From an uncultured Eubacterium sp. (GTDB taxonomy: Bacteria; Bacillota; Clostridia; Lachnospirales; Lachnospiraceae), in assembly GCA_910584345.1 (NCBI GenBank), contig CAJTZX010000011.1, forward strand, positions 15,513-79,512: 64,000 bases of DNA, in the 5' to 3' direction. The stretch's first letter is position 1. Each line of letters opens with the position of its first letter. This document shows positions 61,951-64,000 of the stretch, in pieces. Below the pieces are notes generated by a model. The model was not told the origin of the DNA, did not search any database, and saw only the letters and a program-made list of their open reading frames with translations. The position numbers and the translations under genes are program-made.

Positions 61951-63180
61951 ATGGAAAAGGTATTTAAAGATTTTGGGTTAGTGAATATAAACCATATACA
62001 ATTATTAGCAGAGCAATACAATACTTTAGTGAAAGAATGCTATTCTACTTACCTGAATGGTTATTGTCCAGCGGCTTATAATAATATCAGTAATATTTAC
62101 GATATAATTACTCACCTTTTTGAGAAAAAGAAAGAAGTTATAGTGTTTGCTTTAGATGCACTCTCATTTAATTATTTTTATTCTGATATAATGCCTAAAA
62201 TAAAAAATATGAAGAAGAAATATGCAAGTGCTATAACGTCGGTATTTCCAACAACATCTGCTACATGTTGGACTTCAGTGCTCACGAATTCGCTTCCTTC
62301 TGAGCACGCTATTTATGGCACATCATTTAAACTTGAAGGCGCAAATATGAATTATGTTTGGCATAGAAATTACTTCTGTCATGGGAATCGGATTATTCCA
62401 AATCAATGTAAGAGCAGTAAGTTTAGGCTTGTTTTATCAAAAGGTAATATTTTTCAGTTTTTGCTGAAAAAAAATATACTGACATATGATATAGGACATT
62501 ATTTCGAAGATAATCCAAGTAATCCTTTATTGGATAATATTACAAAAGGGGCAATCAGAATAAAAAGCAGAAAAAAATATTTTGATTTAATAGAAAAACC
62601 TAATGAACTGTTGATGTACTCTCTAGATGAAATAAAGGAAATATTAGATTATAGTAATGAAAAAAAACTTATTTGGTCATATATTGATACAGACAATTTT
62701 ATTCATCACCATGGCTATAAATTATTGACAAAAATTATGGAATGGGAGAAGTTGTTTGATTTTTGGGATGATTATTTTTCTGAGGACAGAGCTTTTTTAT
62801 TTATTGCGGATCATGGGCAGATACCACAAAATAATGTTATGGTTGACATTTTGAAAGAGAGTGAATCAAATAAAGAATTATGCTGTAATACAGGAGGAGC
62901 GGGACGTATTATTTATGTTTTTCCTAAACCGGAAATGAAGCAAAAAATTTATAAATGGTTGTGTGATAAAATTGGAGATAGTGGAAAGATATTCACAAAG
63001 GAGGAAATAATTAATGCAGGTCTTATTAAAGTTAATGCAAATGGATTAAATAGAATTGGAGACTATATTGCAATTGGATATCAGAGTAATTTTCCGTCCA
63101 CCGGGCCGAATTATTTGTTTGAGCATGGTGCATTGTCAGAGGATGAGATGTTTGTACCTCTTGTTGTAATGGTGGATTAA
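61951..63180 (+). CDS. Alkaline phosphatase superfamily / type I phosphodiesterase-nucleotide pyrophosphatase-like protein
   Basis: A 409-residue protein. Metal and nucleophile motifs are VIVFALDALSFNYF (Asp69), SVFPTTSATCWTSVLTNSLP (nucleophile Thr101/102), YIDTDNFIHHHG, FIADHGQIP and the closing FEHGALSEDEMFVPLVV. The set matches phosphodiesterase/pyrophosphatase members that cleave phosphodiester or nucleotide links. It has no signal peptide. A TATAAT at 61896-61901 suggests its own promoter, and AAGGAGAAGAG precedes the ATG. Its low GC matches the cluster. It could remove a nucleotide or phosphate added by the nucleotidyltransferase (inference). Confidence 0.75.
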   Translation: MEKVFKDFGLVNINHIQLLAEQYNTLVKECYSTYLNGYCPAAYNNISNIYDIITHLFEKKKEVIVFALDALSFNYFYSDIMPKIKNMKKKYASAITSVFPTTSATCWTSVLTNSLPSEHAIYGTSFKLEGANMNYVWHRNYFCHGNRIIPNQCKSSKFRLVLSKGNIFQFLLKKNILTYDIGHYFEDNPSNPLLDNITKGAIRIKSRKKYFDLIEKPNELLMYSLDEIKEILDYSNEKKLIWSYIDTDNFIHHHGYKLLTKIMEWEKLFDFWDDYFSEDRAFLFIADHGQIPQNNVMVDILKESESNKELCCNTGGAGRIIYVFPKPEMKQKIYKWLCDKIGDSGKIFTKEEIINAGLIKVNANGLNRIGDYIAIGYQSNFPSTGPNYLFEHGALSEDEMFVPLVVMVD

Positions 63181-63230
63181 ACAATATATTAAAAAGTAGA
63201 GAATAAAAGTGCATAATAGGATTATACTTC

Positions 63231-63812
63231 TTACGCTTCCAGAAGCTTTAAGGATGTCTGGGCCGTGACTTTACTGAATACATTCAGATATGCGGGGAAG
63301 GACGCATTAAGCTTTAACACAACGGCGGACGGCAGATCCTTGAAATAATAGCAGTCACGTACAAGGTTGCGCAGGTCAATCACCGCGTCATCCGGGACAA
63401 TAGAAGCCTTGATGGAAGCATCCAGGCCGACTTTTGCAGCTTTTTTAGAATCAAATTTATCATTATGCAGTTTCCTTACGTTCATGTTTGTGCTATTCTT
63501 AGTAATGATAGGATTAATGACGGAGCAGTCAAAACCCTTATCACGCAGGAAGCACAGGAGCGGGGTGTGATAGATCCCAGTAGACTCAAGGAAGCAGCGG
63601 CTTTCGAGGGAATACATCTCTTGCGTTTCCTTTATTTTACTGACAATAAGATCACGGGAACAGGGATCTAAGTGGATGATCTTGAATGGTTTTCCAGTGA
63701 GTATGCCATTAGGGAGCATGATGGACATCCATGTGAAGTCTGCGCCGACATCAAGCCCGACTGAGAGATAAGGGATACTTTCTAGCATCATAAGAGCTTT
63801 TTGGTATTTCAT
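63231..63812 (-). pseudogene. IS110 family transposase, truncated
   Basis: On the minus strand the ATG at 63812 has GGAAAGGA upstream and starts the DEDD domain: YLSVGLDVGADFTWMSIML, CFLESTGIYHTPLLCFLR and KLHNDKFDSKKAAKVGLDAS. The frame stops at 63231 after TAQTSLKLLEA, at 193 residues, whereas IS110 transposases are about 400 and carry a second domain with the catalytic Ser. The C-terminal half is missing, so the element cannot move by itself. Confidence 0.85.
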
Positions 63813-64000
63813 AGTTTTATCCTTTCCGGTAGGCATCCATTTCCAAAAGGTGGATACATAACCTAGCGGCTTATACAGATATAGCCTGGGGATTCCCAAC
63901 CAGCCGAAACATAAATCACCACCGAATGTACTGATAGACTTTCTAAGAGGCTTCACCAGCCGTGGGGCTGGTTCCCAAGGAGGAAACGTCAATGATCCTG
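63813..64000 (-). mobile_element. IS110 upstream non-coding end
   Basis: The region upstream of the transposase is GC-richer than the cluster and structured: ACCAGCC (63955-63961) pairs with GGCTGGT (63966-63972). In IS110 elements the long non-coding end upstream of the transposase encodes a bridge RNA that guides insertion; such an RNA may be encoded here, but I have not folded or matched it. The element continues to or past the window edge. Confidence 0.5.

Noticed and set aside
1..64000. CRISPR array, rRNA or tRNA genes
   Set aside because: No regularly spaced repeats and no tRNA-like cloverleaf or rRNA sequence were recognised on reading both strands.

Overview
The window looks like a chromosomal segment of an anaerobic gut-type Clostridia, most likely Lachnospiraceae (Bacillota). 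The basis is gene content: a DUF4358/DHHW secreted pair, hybrid histidine kinases next to sugar-binding lipoproteins, a DUF512-der-plsY-gpsA block, a class II galT, strong AGGAGG-type ribosome sites and moderate GC. No rRNA, tRNA or CRISPR array was found. I cannot name the genus from the sequence alone.

Layout: 0-3 kb holds the end of galT, a solitary hisC and a DUF368 (PopT-type) membrane protein. At 3-7 kb there is an ABC importer of the sulfonate/nitrate type with its own LacI repressor and palindromic operators. At 7-13.6 kb are a YbaK-type deacylase, an AEC transporter, the DUF4358 and DHHW proteins, an FAD oxidoreductase and an AAA/PD-(D/E)XK protein. 13.6-22.4 kb is a beta-galactan utilisation (gan) locus in decay. 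It has a frameshifted GH42 beta-galactosidase, a LacI regulator with matching operators, a binding protein and MalG permease broken by deletions with MalF missing, an unrecognised 612-residue protein, a zinc-ribbon protein and an apparently intact GH53 galactanase. Beside it two foreign gene ends (AraC and HAD) meet at a deletion scar. 22.6-32.6 kb encodes two hybrid histidine kinases with a binding lipoprotein, an ABC-2 exporter and a small protein. 33-42 kb is housekeeping: DUF512, der, plsY, gpsA, a folate set (folC, folE, folP, folBK fusion) and a CPBP protease.

At about 42.1 kb base composition drops sharply to AT-rich and stays so to about 63.2 kb. This is a biosynthetic gene cluster, all on the plus strand, that I take to be horizontally acquired. 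It encodes a BtrH-like papain-fold acyltransferase, a PLP aminotransferase, two TIM-barrel isomerase-like proteins, an SDR reductase, a three-gene ABC-2 exporter, a KS-ACP polyketide synthase that has lost its AT domain, a C-A-PCP NRPS, a condensation protein with an altered active-site motif, a nucleotidyltransferase-fold protein, an (C)-A-PCP NRPS and a phosphodiesterase/alkaline-phosphatase superfamily protein. It is bounded by gene relics and remains of IS630 and IS110 elements.

Working model (inference): the three assembly-line proteins build a short acyl-peptide chain. The aminotransferase, TIM barrels and SDR make an unusual amino/sugar-like unit, the BtrH-like enzyme may join the two, and the ABC-2 pump exports the product. 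The nucleotidyltransferase and phosphodiesterase may cap and uncap it for self-protection. I recognise no described pathway with this combination, so this is the best candidate for a new system in the window.
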